Source: Roseateles_B flavus (GTDB lineage: Bacteria; Pseudomonadota; Gammaproteobacteria; Burkholderiales; Burkholderiaceae_C). From it: a stretch of 64,000 nt of DNA. The translations under genes and the position numbers were made by a program. Positions 16,865 to 27,822 of this stretch are shown here, in pieces. The stretch lies in the NCBI RefSeq assembly GCF_039872765.1, contig NZ_JBDPZC010000001.1:558001-622000 (forward strand), read 5' to 3'. The notes beneath the pieces were generated by a model that saw only the letters and a program-made list of their open reading frames with translations, did no database searches and had not been told where the DNA came from. Position 1 is the first letter of the stretch. Each line of letters starts with the position of its first letter.

Positions 16865-17335
16865 ATGCCACGTCGTCGCGAAGTACCCAAGCGCGAGATC
16901 CTGCCTGATCCCAAGTTCGGTAGCGTTGATCTGTCCAAGTTCATGAATGTCATCATGGAGTCGGGCAAGAAGGCTGTCGCAGAGCGCATCATTTACGGCG
17001 CCCTCGAGCAAGTCGAGAAGAAGGCCGGCAAGGATCCGCTGGAAGTGTTCATGATCGCCTTGAACAACGTGAAGCCCATGGTCGAAGTGAAGTCCCGCCG
17101 TGTCGGCGGTGCGAACTACCAAGTTCCCGTGGAAGTTCGCCCCGTCCGCCGGATGGCTCTGGCCATGCGCTGGCTGAAGGAATCGGCCCGCAAGCGTGGC
17201 GAGAAGTCCATGGCTCAACGCCTGGCCAACGAACTGCTGGAGGCCTCGGAAGGCCGCGGCGGCGCCATGAAGAAGCGTGACGAAGTCCACCGTATGGCTG
17301 ATGCCAACAAGGCGTTCTCGCACTTCCGCTTCTAA
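16865..17335 (+). CDS. rpsG: 30S ribosomal protein S7
   Basis: 156 residues, usual length. S7 initiates assembly of the 30S head and contacts E-site tRNA; in E. coli it represses the str operon. Begins MPRRREVPKREILPDP as other S7 proteins do, with the typical C-terminal RMADANKAFSHFRF. GAAGGAAAT lies just upstream of the ATG. It is separated from rpsL by 174 bp, longer than usual within this operon, leaving room for S7-dependent regulation. Confidence 0.97.
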   Translation: MPRRREVPKREILPDPKFGSVDLSKFMNVIMESGKKAVAERIIYGALEQVEKKAGKDPLEVFMIALNNVKPMVEVKSRRVGGANYQVPVEVRPVRRMALAMRWLKESARKRGEKSMAQRLANELLEASEGRGGAMKKRDEVHRMADANKAFSHFRF

Positions 17336-17404
17336 ACACGACTTTTCTGGCCGCCTCGGGTTTCTACTGACCCGCTGGCGGCTCACTGCATCTGGAGCAA
17401 GATC

Positions 17405-19507
<2,103 letters not shown>

Positions 19508-19533
19508 AGACCACTTCCTACCGCCTGCGGCGG

Positions 19534-19585
19534 CCCCCTCAAGGGGGCGAGCCCGTAGGACCGGCGAAGCCGGATCCTCGGGCTC
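19534..19585. repeat. Palindromic intergenic repeat, copy 1 (after fusA)
   Basis: Two hairpins side by side: a C5/G5 hairpin (19534-19547, CCCCCT against AGGGGG) and a 37-bp element at 19549-19585. In the latter, outer arms GAGCCCG and CGGGCTC enclose AGGA/TCCT and CCGG/CCGG around CGAAG. The same 37-bp architecture with different but complementary outer arms recurs at 36163-36199. Confidence 0.7.
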
Positions 19586-19744
19586 CATGCGAGGTGTCGG
19601 CCCGTTGGGCCTTCCTCGGGCCGCAGTGGTGGGGCATGAATCGTCTTCGTCGAGAGTCTCCTGCTTGCCAGCCGGCAGGGAACAAGGCCTCGGCGGAAAC
19701 GCTAAACCCTCAGACTGGATGAATGCTCTTTTTGGAGAATTGAA

Positions 19745-20935
<1,191 letters not shown>

Positions 20936-20952
20936 TTCCTGCGTGACTCTCG

Positions 20953-20971
20953 GGCGGCCCTGGGGGCCGCC
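20953..20971 (+). terminator. GC-rich hairpin after tuf copy 2
   Basis: GGCGGCCC (20953-20960) and GGGCCGCC (20964-20971) form a perfect 8-bp stem with a 3-nt loop. No T tract follows, so it may only attenuate between tuf and rpsJ. Confidence 0.4.
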
Positions 20972-21024
20972 TGTCATCACCATTTACGCGGCGTCACCGC
21001 CGCATGCTCTTTGAAGGAACAGTC

Positions 21025-21336
21025 ATGCAAAAGCAAAAGATCCGCATCCGCCTGAAGGCCTTCGATTACAAGCTGATCGATCAGTCGGCTCTGGAAATCG
21101 TGGACACCGCCAAGCGTACCGGCGCCATCGTCAAGGGCCCCGTGCCCCTGCCGACCCGCCTGGAGCGTTTCGACATCCTGCGTTCGCCGCACGTCAACAA
21201 GACCTCGCGCGACCAGTTCGAAATCCGCACCCACCAGCGTCTGATGGACATCGTCGACCCGACCGACAAGACGGTTGACGCCCTGATGAAGCTGGACCTG
21301 CCGGCTGGCGTGGACGTGGAAATCAAGCTGCAGTAA
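21025..21336 (+). CDS. rpsJ: 30S ribosomal protein S10
   Basis: 103 residues. S10 is a head protein that also acts as NusE, binding NusB in antitermination and NusG in transcription-translation coupling. Starts MQKQKIRIRLKAFDYK with GAAGGAAC upstream; the in-frame ATG at 21004 would add seven atypical residues. Normally the first gene of the S10 operon, but here it is followed by a strong terminator and 331 bp before rplC. Confidence 0.97.
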   Translation: MQKQKIRIRLKAFDYKLIDQSALEIVDTAKRTGAIVKGPVPLPTRLERFDILRSPHVNKTSRDQFEIRTHQRLMDIVDPTDKTVDALMKLDLPAGVDVEIKLQ

Positions 21337-21387
21337 TGCGGCCTGGTGAGAGTGGTCCTTGGGGCCATTCCGCCACCCAAGCGTGAG

Positions 21388-21415
21388 AAGGGCAACCTCC
21401 AGGTTGCCCTTTTTT
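21388..21415 (+). terminator. Strong intrinsic terminator between rpsJ and rplC
   Basis: AAGGGCAACCT (21388-21398) pairs perfectly with AGGTTGCCCTT (21401-21411) and is followed by a T run to 21415. A textbook terminator directly after rpsJ. Confidence 0.9.
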
Positions 21416-21437
21416 CTTGACCCCGATGTGACGCCGC

Positions 21438-21467
21438 TTGCGGCCCGCTCAGGGTTGACGCTATACT
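21438..21467 (+). promoter_or_regulatory. Candidate promoter for rplC and downstream genes
   Basis: TATACT (21462-21467) has a good -10 shape; TTGCGG (21438-21443) is the best -35 at 18-bp spacing. A closer TTGACG (21455-21460) is too near to serve. Start site would be about 195 bp upstream of rplC. Confidence 0.5.
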
Positions 21468-21667
21468 CGCAGACTTTTCCGCGCTGGTTCCCGCCAGCGC
21501 GGCTTTAGTGCATCGCCTGGATGCGTGCCTTGGGGCGCCTTTACCGGCCCGAGGGGTGAGTTCCAAGCGGTGTTTGGTCAGCCCGACCAATCGTTGTCGG
21601 GTGTTTGTAAATGGCTCTTGGAGCTGCGGGGCTTTGGCCTGGCGGCGAAAGGGGCTGGAGAAAAAAC

Positions 21668-22339
21668 ATGAGTCTTAGCAATCGTCTCGGATTGCTGGGC
21701 CGCAAGGTGGGCATGATGCGCATCTTCACGGACGATGGCGACGCCATTCCCGTGACCGTGCTGGACGTGTCCAACAACCGCGTGACCCAGGTCAAGACCG
21801 AAGAGACTGACGGCTACAGCGCCATTCAAGTGGCGTTCGGTGCACGCAAGGCCTCTCGCGTGACCAAGCCGGAAGCCGGCCACCTCGCCAAGGCGGGTGT
21901 GGAAGCCGGTGAAATCCTCAAGGAATTCCGCGTCGCAGCTGACGTCGCCGCCGAATACAAGGCTGGCGCTCAGGTGCCCGTGACCCTGTTTGCCGCCGGC
22001 CAGAAGGTCGACGTGCAAGGTACTTCGATTGGTAAGGGCTTTGCCGGCACCATCAAGCGCCACAACTTCGGTTCGCAGCGCGCTTCCCACGGTAACAGCC
22101 GTTCGCACAATGTCCCGGGCTCCATCTCGATGGCGCAGGATCCGGGTCGCGTGTTCCCGGGCAAGAAGATGTCCGGCCACATGGGCGACGAGACCGTGAC
22201 CACCCAGAACCTCGACATCGTGCGCGTTGACGAAGCTCGTCAGCTGCTGCTGGTCAAGGGTGCCGTGCCGGGCGCCAAGAACGGCCATGTGGTCGTGCGT
22301 CCCGCTGTCAAGGTCAAGGTCAAGAAGGAGGCCAACTGA
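21668..22339 (+). CDS. rplC: 50S ribosomal protein L3
   Basis: 223 residues. L3 starts 50S assembly and reaches toward the peptidyl transferase centre. Begins MSLSNRLGLLGRKVGMMRIF; the central HGNSRSHNVPGSISMAQDPG-like loop (around 135-155) and GKKMSGHMGDE are conserved. The start at 21668 is preceded by GGAGAAAAAAC. Its stop codon overlaps the rplD start by one base (TGATG). Confidence 0.97.
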   Translation: MSLSNRLGLLGRKVGMMRIFTDDGDAIPVTVLDVSNNRVTQVKTEETDGYSAIQVAFGARKASRVTKPEAGHLAKAGVEAGEILKEFRVAADVAAEYKAGAQVPVTLFAAGQKVDVQGTSIGKGFAGTIKRHNFGSQRASHGNSRSHNVPGSISMAQDPGRVFPGKKMSGHMGDETVTTQNLDIVRVDEARQLLLVKGAVPGAKNGHVVVRPAVKVKVKKEAN

Positions 22340-22959
22340 TGCAGCTCGAGCTTCTGAACGAGCAGGGTCAGGCCACCTCCAAGGTGGACGCGCCTGACAC
22401 CGTCTTCGCTCGCGAATACAACGAAGCCCTGGTGCACCAGGTGGTCGTGGCCTTCCAGGCCAATGCCCGCCAAGGCACCCGCGCTCAAAAGGACCGCGAA
22501 CAGGTCAAGCACTCGACCAAGAAGCCTTTCCGCCAGAAGGGCACCGGCCGCGCTCGCGCCGGTATGACCTCCTCGCCGCTGTGGCGTGGGGGTGGTCGCA
22601 TCTTCCCGAACCTGCCGGAAGAAAACTTCTCGCACAAGCTGAACAAGAAGATGTATCGCGCCGGCATGGCCGCCATCCTCTCTCAGCTGGCCCGCGAAGG
22701 CCGCCTGGCCGTGGTGGATTCGATCTCCGTCGAAGCCCCCAAGACCAAGCTGCTGGCTGCCAAGTTCAAGGCCATGGGTCTGGAATCCGTGATGCTGATC
22801 GCTGACCAGGTGGATGACAACCTGGCGCTGGCTTCGCGCAATCTGGCCAACGTGCTGGTTGTCGAGCCCCGTTACGCCGATCCCCTGTCGCTGGTCTTCT
22901 ACAAGAAGGTGCTGGTGACCAAGGCCGCAATGGAGCAACTCAAGGAGATGCTGGCATGA
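22339..22959 (+). CDS. rplD: 50S ribosomal protein L4
   Basis: 206 residues. L4 lines the exit tunnel and in enterobacteria regulates the S10 operon and inhibits RNase E. The tunnel-loop region QKGTGRARAGMTSSPLWRGGG (about 59-79, quoted as a motif) is present. Starts by one-base overlap with rplC and ends in a four-base ATGA overlap with rplW, so all three are translationally coupled. Confidence 0.96.
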   Translation: MQLELLNEQGQATSKVDAPDTVFAREYNEALVHQVVVAFQANARQGTRAQKDREQVKHSTKKPFRQKGTGRARAGMTSSPLWRGGGRIFPNLPEENFSHKLNKKMYRAGMAAILSQLAREGRLAVVDSISVEAPKTKLLAAKFKAMGLESVMLIADQVDDNLALASRNLANVLVVEPRYADPLSLVFYKKVLVTKAAMEQLKEMLA

Positions 22960-23270
22960 GCGCCCCGAAGTTTGCAGAAGGCCGTCTGGCCCAGGTGCTG
23001 CTGGCTCCCATCGTGTCCGAAAAGGCCACCCTGGTTGCTGAGAAGCACAACCAAGTGTTGTTCAAGGTCCTGCGTGACGCCACCAAGCCCGAGATCAAGG
23101 CTGCCGTTGAACTGATGTTCAAGGTTGAAGTCGAATCCGTGAGCGTGGTGAACACCAAGGGCAAGGTCAAGCGCTTTGGCGGCCGTATCGGCCGTCGTGA
23201 CCACGTCAAGAAGGCGTATGTGTCCCTGAAGGCTGGCCAAGAGCTCAACTTCTCCGGGGAGGCTGCGTAA
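22956..23270 (+). CDS. rplW: 50S ribosomal protein L23
   Basis: 104 residues. L23 stands at the tunnel exit and is the docking point for trigger factor and SRP. Conserved features include LLAPIVSEKATLVAEKHNQ (about 16-34) and VESVSVVNTKGKVKRFGG. Start overlaps rplD by four bases; its stop overlaps the rplB start by one base. Confidence 0.97.
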   Translation: MSAPKFAEGRLAQVLLAPIVSEKATLVAEKHNQVLFKVLRDATKPEIKAAVELMFKVEVESVSVVNTKGKVKRFGGRIGRRDHVKKAYVSLKAGQELNFSGEAA

Positions 23271-24094
23271 TGGCTGTCGTTAAAGTAAAGCCGACCTCGC
23301 CTGGCCGTCGTGGCGTGGTGAAGGTGGTGCACAAGCACCTGCACAAGGGCGCTCCCGAAGCGTCGCTGCTGGAGCCGCAAAAGCAAAAGTCTGGCCGTAA
23401 CAACAACGGCCACATCACGATGCGCCACAAGGGCGGTGGTCACAAGCACCACTACCGCGTGGTGGACTTCCGTCGCAACAAGGACGCGATCCCCGCCAAG
23501 GTCGAGCGTATCGAGTACGACCCGAACCGTACGGCTCACATCGCTCTGGTGTGCTACGCCGACGGCGAACGTCGCTACATCATCGCTCCGCGTGGCCTGG
23601 AAGTCGGTTCCACCATCCTGAGCGGTGCCGAGGCTCCGATCAAGGCTGGCAACACCCTGCCCATCCGCAACATCCCCGTGGGTTCGACGATCCACTGCGT
23701 GGAAATGCTGCCTGGCAAGGGTGCTCAGATGGTGCGTTCGGCAGGTGCTTCCGCTGTCCTGATGGCTCGTGATGGCGTCTACGCCCAGATCCGTCTGCGT
23801 TCGGGTGAAGTCCGCCGTGTCCACATCGACTGCCGCGCCACCATTGGTGAAGTGAGCAACGAAGAGCACAGCCTGCGTCAATACGGCAAGGCCGGCGCCA
23901 TCCGCTGGAAGGGCATCCGCCCGACCGTCCGTGGTACCGCCATGAACCCGGTTGATCACCCGCACGGTGGCGGTGAAGGCCGTACCGGTGAAGGCCAGGC
24001 GCCTGTGTCGCCGTGGAACACCCTCACCAAGGGCTACCGCACTCGTAACAACAAGCGCACGCAGACGTTCATCGTTTCGCGTCGCAAGAAGTAA
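23270..24094 (+). CDS. rplB: 50S ribosomal protein L2
   Basis: 274 residues, normal. L2 is a near-universal protein needed for subunit association and peptidyl transferase activity. The C-terminal signature VRGTAMNPVDHPHGGGEGRT (about 221-240) includes the conserved histidine of the HPHGGGEG motif. Coupled to rplW by a TAATG overlap; rpsS follows after 13 bp. Confidence 0.98.
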   Translation: MAVVKVKPTSPGRRGVVKVVHKHLHKGAPEASLLEPQKQKSGRNNNGHITMRHKGGGHKHHYRVVDFRRNKDAIPAKVERIEYDPNRTAHIALVCYADGERRYIIAPRGLEVGSTILSGAEAPIKAGNTLPIRNIPVGSTIHCVEMLPGKGAQMVRSAGASAVLMARDGVYAQIRLRSGEVRRVHIDCRATIGEVSNEEHSLRQYGKAGAIRWKGIRPTVRGTAMNPVDHPHGGGEGRTGEGQAPVSPWNTLTKGYRTRNNKRTQTFIVSRRKK

Positions 24095-24107
24095 GGGGTA
24101 GACCAAC

Positions 24108-24383
24108 ATGGCTCGTTCCCTCAAGAAGGGTCCGTTCGTGGACCATCACCTGCTGGCCAAGGTCGACAAGGCTGTGGCCAACAAGGACAAGAAGCCCATC
24201 AAGACCTGGTCGCGCCGCTCGACGATCCTGCCCGAATTCATCGGGCTGACGATCGCGGTGCACAACGGCAAGCAGCACGTGCCGGTCTATGTGTCTGACC
24301 AGATGGTCGGTCACAAGCTGGGTGAGTTCGCGCTGACCCGCACCTTCAAGGGTCACCCTGGTGACAAGAAGGCCAAGAAATAA
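24108..24383 (+). CDS. rpsS: 30S ribosomal protein S19
   Basis: 91 residues. S19 pairs with S13 at the top of the 30S head and contacts the 50S subunit. Begins MARSLKKGPFVDHHLLAKV and contains VYVSDQMVGHKLGEFALTRTF-type sequence near the C terminus. RBS ggggtagaccaac; 13 bp after rplB. Confidence 0.97.
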   Translation: MARSLKKGPFVDHHLLAKVDKAVANKDKKPIKTWSRRSTILPEFIGLTIAVHNGKQHVPVYVSDQMVGHKLGEFALTRTFKGHPGDKKAKK

Positions 24384-24394
24384 GGATTGAGACG

Positions 24395-24724
24395 ATGGAA
24401 ACCCGTGCAATCGTTCGCGGTGTCCGCCTGTCGGCCGACAAGGGCCGTCTGGTGGCGGACCTGATCCGCGGCAAGAAGGTGGACCAGGCGCTCAACATCC
24501 TGGAATTCACCCAGAAGAAGGCGGCACTCATCATCAAGAAGGCGCTGGAAAGTGCCATCGCCAACGCCGAGCACAATGACGGCGCTGACATTGATGAGCT
24601 GAAGGTCACCTCGATCTATGTGGAGCAAGGCACCACGCTGAAGCGCTTCTCGGCTCGCGCCAAGGGCCGCGGCAACCGCATCAGCAAGCCCACCTGCCAC
24701 ATCTTCGTGTCGGTCGGTAACTGA
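24395..24724 (+). CDS. rplV: 50S ribosomal protein L22
   Basis: 109 residues. L22 forms, with L4, the narrow part of the exit tunnel. The loop sequence RFSARAKGRGNRISKPTCHI (about 85-104) that protrudes into the tunnel is intact, with no insertion of the kind seen in macrolide resistance. 11 bp after rpsS and 16 bp before rpsC. Confidence 0.97.
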   Translation: METRAIVRGVRLSADKGRLVADLIRGKKVDQALNILEFTQKKAALIIKKALESAIANAEHNDGADIDELKVTSIYVEQGTTLKRFSARAKGRGNRISKPTCHIFVSVGN

Positions 24725-24740
24725 GGCCAAGAGGAAGACT

Positions 24741-25562
24741 ATGGGACAGAAAATCCATCCGACCGGCTTCCGCCTGCCTGTCACCCGTAACTGGGCTTCG
24801 CGCTGGTACGCGAACAACCAGAACTTCGCCACGATGCTGGCTGAGGATCTGCAAGTTCGTGAGTACCTGAAGCAGCGCCTGAAGAATGCCGCCGTGTCGC
24901 GCATCCTGATCGAGCGTCCCGCGAAGAACGCCCGCATCACCATTTTCTCGGCTCGTCCGGGTGTGGTGATCGGCAAGAAGGGCGAGGACATCGAAAACCT
25001 GAAGGCCGAACTGACCAAGCGTCTGGGCGTGCCGGTGGCCGTGAACATCGAAGAAGTGCGCAAGCCCGAAATCGATGCTCAGCTGATCGCCGACTCGATC
25101 ACCCAGCAGCTGGAAAAGCGCATCATGTTCCGTCGCGCCATGAAGCGTGCGATGCAGAACGCAATGCGTCTGGGCGCCCAGGGCATCAAGATCATGTCCG
25201 CCGGCCGTCTGAACGGCATCGAAATCGCTCGTACCGAGTGGTATCGCGAAGGCCGCGTGCCTCTGCATACCCTGAAGGCCGACATCGACTATGGCTTCTC
25301 CGAGGCCAAGACGACCTACGGCGTCATCGGTGTGAAGGTGTGGGTGTACCGCGGTGACCGCCTGGCCAATGGCGAGGCTCCCGTGATCAACACGCCCCCT
25401 GGCGCTGAAGATGATCGTCGTCCGCGTCGCAACGCCCGTCCGGGCGCTCCGGGTGGCCGTGGCCGTCCCGGCGCTGACAAGCCCGCCGACGGTGGCGACA
25501 AGCCCGGCGCTAAGCGCGTGGTCCGCAAGGCCCCCGCTGCTGGCGAGGCCAAAGGAGAATAA
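24741..25562 (+). CDS. rpsC: 30S ribosomal protein S3 with long basic tail
   Basis: 273 residues against about 233 in E. coli. S3 contributes to the mRNA entry tunnel and helicase activity. N-terminal part MGQKIHPTGFRLPVTRNW, KH domain with VVIGKKGEDIENLK (about 74-87), and C-terminal domain through VKVWVYRGD are conserved. The last ~50 residues (from about 220) are a low-complexity arginine-, glycine-, proline- and alanine-rich extension. Long S3 tails occur in other Burkholderiales, so this is lineage-typical rather than a fusion. rplP follows after two bases. Confidence 0.97.
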   Translation: MGQKIHPTGFRLPVTRNWASRWYANNQNFATMLAEDLQVREYLKQRLKNAAVSRILIERPAKNARITIFSARPGVVIGKKGEDIENLKAELTKRLGVPVAVNIEEVRKPEIDAQLIADSITQQLEKRIMFRRAMKRAMQNAMRLGAQGIKIMSAGRLNGIEIARTEWYREGRVPLHTLKADIDYGFSEAKTTYGVIGVKVWVYRGDRLANGEAPVINTPPGAEDDRRPRRNARPGAPGGRGRPGADKPADGGDKPGAKRVVRKAPAAGEAKGE

Positions 25563-25564
25563 AC

Positions 25565-25981
25565 ATGCTGCAACCCGCTCGTCGCAAATTCCGCAAAGAG
25601 CAGAAGGGTCGTAACACTGGCGTGGCCACTCGCGGCGCCAATGTGTCGTTCGGTGACTTCGGCCTGAAGGCCACTGAGCGCGGCCGTCTGACGGCTCGCC
25701 AGATCGAAGCGGCTCGTCGTGCAATCTCGCGCCATATCAAGCGCGGTGGTCGTATCTTCATCCGCATCTTCCCGGACAAGCCCATCTCCCAGAAGCCCGC
25801 CGAAGTCCGTATGGGTAACGGTAAGGGCAATCCGGAGTACTACGTCGCTGAAATCCAGCCCGGCAAGGTGCTCTACGAGATCAACGGTGTGCCGGAAGCC
25901 CTGGCTCGCGAAGCGTTCACGCTGGCTGCTGCAAAGCTGCCCCTGCGTTGCACCTTCGTGGCGCGCCAGGTCGGCCTCTGA
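25565..25981 (+). CDS. rplP: 50S ribosomal protein L16
   Basis: 138 residues, usual length. L16 helps position A-site tRNA and is a late assembly protein. Begins MLQPARRKFRKEQKGRN and carries RAISRHIKRGGRIFIRIFPD (about 51-70). RBS aaaggagaataaac overlaps the end of rpsC. Confidence 0.97.
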   Translation: MLQPARRKFRKEQKGRNTGVATRGANVSFGDFGLKATERGRLTARQIEAARRAISRHIKRGGRIFIRIFPDKPISQKPAEVRMGNGKGNPEYYVAEIQPGKVLYEINGVPEALAREAFTLAAAKLPLRCTFVARQVGL

Positions 25982-25995
25982 TTGGAGAGATCACC

Positions 25996-26190
25996 ATGAA
26001 AGCATCTGAACTGCGTGGCAAGGATGTCGCTGCCCTGGAAAAGGAAGTGACCGATCTGCTCAAGGCCCACTTCGGCCTGCGCATGCAAAAGGCCACCCAA
26101 CAGCTGAGCAACACCACTCAGCTGGGCAAGATCCGTCGCGACATCGCTCGCGTCAAGACCGTGCTGGCCGAAAAGAAGAAGGGGGCCTGA
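25996..26190 (+). CDS. rpmC: 50S ribosomal protein L29
   Basis: 64 residues. L29 is a small two-helix protein near the tunnel exit. Starts MKASELRGKDVAALEKEV with ggagagatcacc upstream; C-terminal RRDIARVKTVLAEKKKGA is typical. An in-frame ATG 48 bp earlier lies within rplP and is not used. rpsQ begins one base after the stop codon. Confidence 0.96.
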   Translation: MKASELRGKDVAALEKEVTDLLKAHFGLRMQKATQQLSNTTQLGKIRRDIARVKTVLAEKKKGA

Positions 26191-26191
26191 T

Positions 26192-26461
26192 ATGACGCAA
26201 GCTCAAGAAAAGAACACCCGCACCCTGGTGGGTCGCGTGGTGAGCGACAAGCGCGCCAAGACCGTCACGGTCCTGGTTGAGCGTCGCACCAAGCACGAGC
26301 TCTACGGCAAGATCGTGGCCCGTTCCCGCAAGTACCACGCCCACGATGAAAAGGGCGAGTACAAAATGGGTGATGTGGTCGAGATCGCCGAAGGCCGTCC
26401 TCTGTCCAAGACCAAGAGCTGGGTCGTGACCCGCCTGGTCGAGAAGGCAGAAGCCGTCTAA
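26192..26461 (+). CDS. rpsQ: 30S ribosomal protein S17
   Basis: 89 residues. S17 is a primary 16S rRNA binder with an OB fold. Contains RTLVGRVVSDKRAKTVTVLV (about 10-29) and the VVEIAEGRPLSKTKSWVV block. Last gene of the S10 cluster; two consecutive hairpins, one T-tailed, follow within 100 bp. Confidence 0.97.
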   Translation: MTQAQEKNTRTLVGRVVSDKRAKTVTVLVERRTKHELYGKIVARSRKYHAHDEKGEYKMGDVVEIAEGRPLSKTKSWVVTRLVEKAEAV

Positions 26462-26476
26462 GGCCTCTTTGGTCAA

Positions 26477-26558
26477 AGGCGCAGGATCCCTGGGGTCTTG
26501 CGCCTCAGGCCCTGCAAACGGTCGGATCGCTGGTGATACTGGCGGCCGACCGTTTTTT
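26477..26558 (+). terminator. Tandem hairpins ending the S10 cluster
   Basis: The first stem is AGGCGCA (26477-26483) with TGCGCCT (26499-26505). The second, AAACGGTCGG (26516-26525) with CCGACCGTTT (26546-26555), is followed by T residues to 26558 and is a convincing intrinsic terminator. A third stem (GCCCGGC 26566-26572, GCCGGGC 26582-26588) with T-rich sequence lies in the leader of the next gene. Confidence 0.8.
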
Positions 26559-26609
26559 ACTTTCTGCCCGGCCGCGCATGCGCCGGGCTTTGCTTTTGAG
26601 GAGACTCTC

Positions 26610-27116
26610 ATGCTGAAGATTGGCGACAAGCTGCCCAGTGCCACCGTGCAGGAATACGTGGAAGTGGAGGGCAATGGCTGCTCCATCGGCCCGAATGGCT
26701 TTGATGCTGCTGCGGCCGCTGCCGGCAAGACCATTGCCATCTTCGCCCTGCCTGGTGCCTTCACGCCGACCTGCTCGGCCCAGCATGCGCCCGGCTACAT
26801 CCAGCAGGCGGACGCCCTCAAGGCTGCGGGCGCCGATGAGATCTGGTGTGTCTCCGTCAATGACGCCTTCGTCATGGGTGCCTGGGCTCGCGAGCTCGGC
26901 GCGGCTGGCAAGGTGCGCTTCATTGCTGATGGCAGCGCTGACTTCACGCGCGCAGCCGGCCTGACCCTGGACCTGCAGGCGCGCGGCATGGGCTTGCGTT
27001 CGCAGCGTTACAGCATGCTCGTGGTGGACGGCGTCGTGAAGACGATCAATGTCGAAGCGCCCGGCAAGTTTGAAGTCAGCGGCGCTGACACCATGCTCGC
27101 GCAGCTCAAGGCCTGA
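26610..27116 (+). CDS. Peroxiredoxin of the Prx5 type
   Basis: 168 residues. Thiol peroxidase reducing hydrogen peroxide or alkyl hydroperoxides. The peroxidatic cysteine is C55 in PGAFTPTCS (48-56), the Prx5/AhpE-like signature; other cysteines are C24 and C80, so a resolving partner is uncertain. The C-terminal half has RSQRYSMLVVDGVV, typical of the subfamily. The ATG at 26610 is preceded by TGAGGAGAC. It has no clear promoter of its own: it lies just beyond the tandem terminators after rpsQ and 312 bp before rplN. A stress enzyme in the middle of the S10-spc ribosomal block is unusual in the reference gene order. Confidence 0.93.
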   Translation: MLKIGDKLPSATVQEYVEVEGNGCSIGPNGFDAAAAAAGKTIAIFALPGAFTPTCSAQHAPGYIQQADALKAAGADEIWCVSVNDAFVMGAWARELGAAGKVRFIADGSADFTRAAGLTLDLQARGMGLRSQRYSMLVVDGVVKTINVEAPGKFEVSGADTMLAQLKA

Positions 27117-27428
27117 TCTCCCGCGGCAGCACAAGGCTGCCCTGACAGATCAAGACCGGGCGCCCTGCTGTTTAGAGGGGGCGTCCGAGTTTCAGTGCGG
27201 TGGGAGCTTGACATTGCTCCCACTTCACTGGCACAATCTAATGCTTCGCCGAACGTTGGGCGCATCATGCGGTGCGTCTCGGCCTCGGATCCGCCCTCAA
27301 CCGCTGAAGGCGCTGGCTGGCACACAAGTTGTGTCGGTGGGTGCTAAAGGCTTACGGGCCCAAGACTGACCGGTTTGGTCTGTTGCGATGGTCGCAGCAG
27401 GTCGAGGCGGGAAAAGTTGGGGACAGAC
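27117..27428 (+). promoter_or_regulatory. spc cluster upstream region
   Basis: 312 bp without a gene between the peroxiredoxin gene and rplN. Contains the palindrome-embedded promoter at 27200-27237 and a leader of about 185 nt. Nothing else recognisable. Confidence 0.5.
27200..27237 (+). promoter_or_regulatory. Promoter of the spc cluster, -35 inside a palindrome
   Basis: TTGACA (27208-27213) matches the -35 consensus exactly and is followed after 18 bp by CACAAT (27232-27237). The -35 hexamer lies in the 8-bp spacer of a perfect inverted repeat, GTGGGAGC (27200-27207) and GCTCCCAC (27216-27223), which looks like an operator or cruciform overlapping the promoter. Confidence 0.6.
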
Positions 27429-27797
27429 ATGATTCAAATGCAATCGCGACTGGATGTCGCGGACAACACTGGCGCCAAGTCCGTTCAGTGCATCAAGGTG
27501 CTTGGTGGTTCCAAGCGTCGGTATGCCGGCATTGGCGACATCATCAAGGTCAGCATCAAGGAAGCTGCTCCGCGAGGCCGCGTCAAGAAGGGCGAGGTCT
27601 ACAGCGCTGTGGTCGTGCGCACCGCCAAGGGCGTGCGTCGCCAAGACGGTTCGCTGGTGAAGTTCGACGGCAATGCCGCCGTTCTGCTGAACGCCAAGCT
27701 GGAGCCGATCGGCACCCGTATCTTTGGCCCGGTCACGCGCGAACTGCGTACCGAGCGCTTCATGAAGATCGTGTCGCTGGCGCCCGAGGTGCTGTAA
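27429..27797 (+). CDS. rplN: 50S ribosomal protein L14
   Basis: 122 residues, exact family length. L14 sits at the subunit interface with L19. Begins MIQMQSRLDVADNTGAKSV; the ATG at 27429 is chosen over an in-frame ATG 54 bp upstream because it restores the family N terminus. First gene of the spc cluster. Confidence 0.97.
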   Translation: MIQMQSRLDVADNTGAKSVQCIKVLGGSKRRYAGIGDIIKVSIKEAAPRGRVKKGEVYSAVVVRTAKGVRRQDGSLVKFDGNAAVLLNAKLEPIGTRIFGPVTRELRTERFMKIVSLAPEVL

Positions 27798-27822
27798 GCC
27801 TCGTCAAGTCAAAGGTACTGCC

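Larger units (their letters stand above)
21337..21667 (+). promoter_or_regulatory. rpsJ-rplC spacer and S10-cluster leader
   Basis: 331 bp without a gene, containing in order the terminator at 21388-21415, a promoter at 21438-21467 and a hairpin at 21479-21502 (CCGCGCTGG against CCAGCGCGG, 6-nt loop). The remaining ~165 nt form a leader ahead of rplC. In enterobacteria L4 represses the S10 operon through a leader in front of rpsJ; here any such leader would lie in front of rplC instead. Confidence 0.5.
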
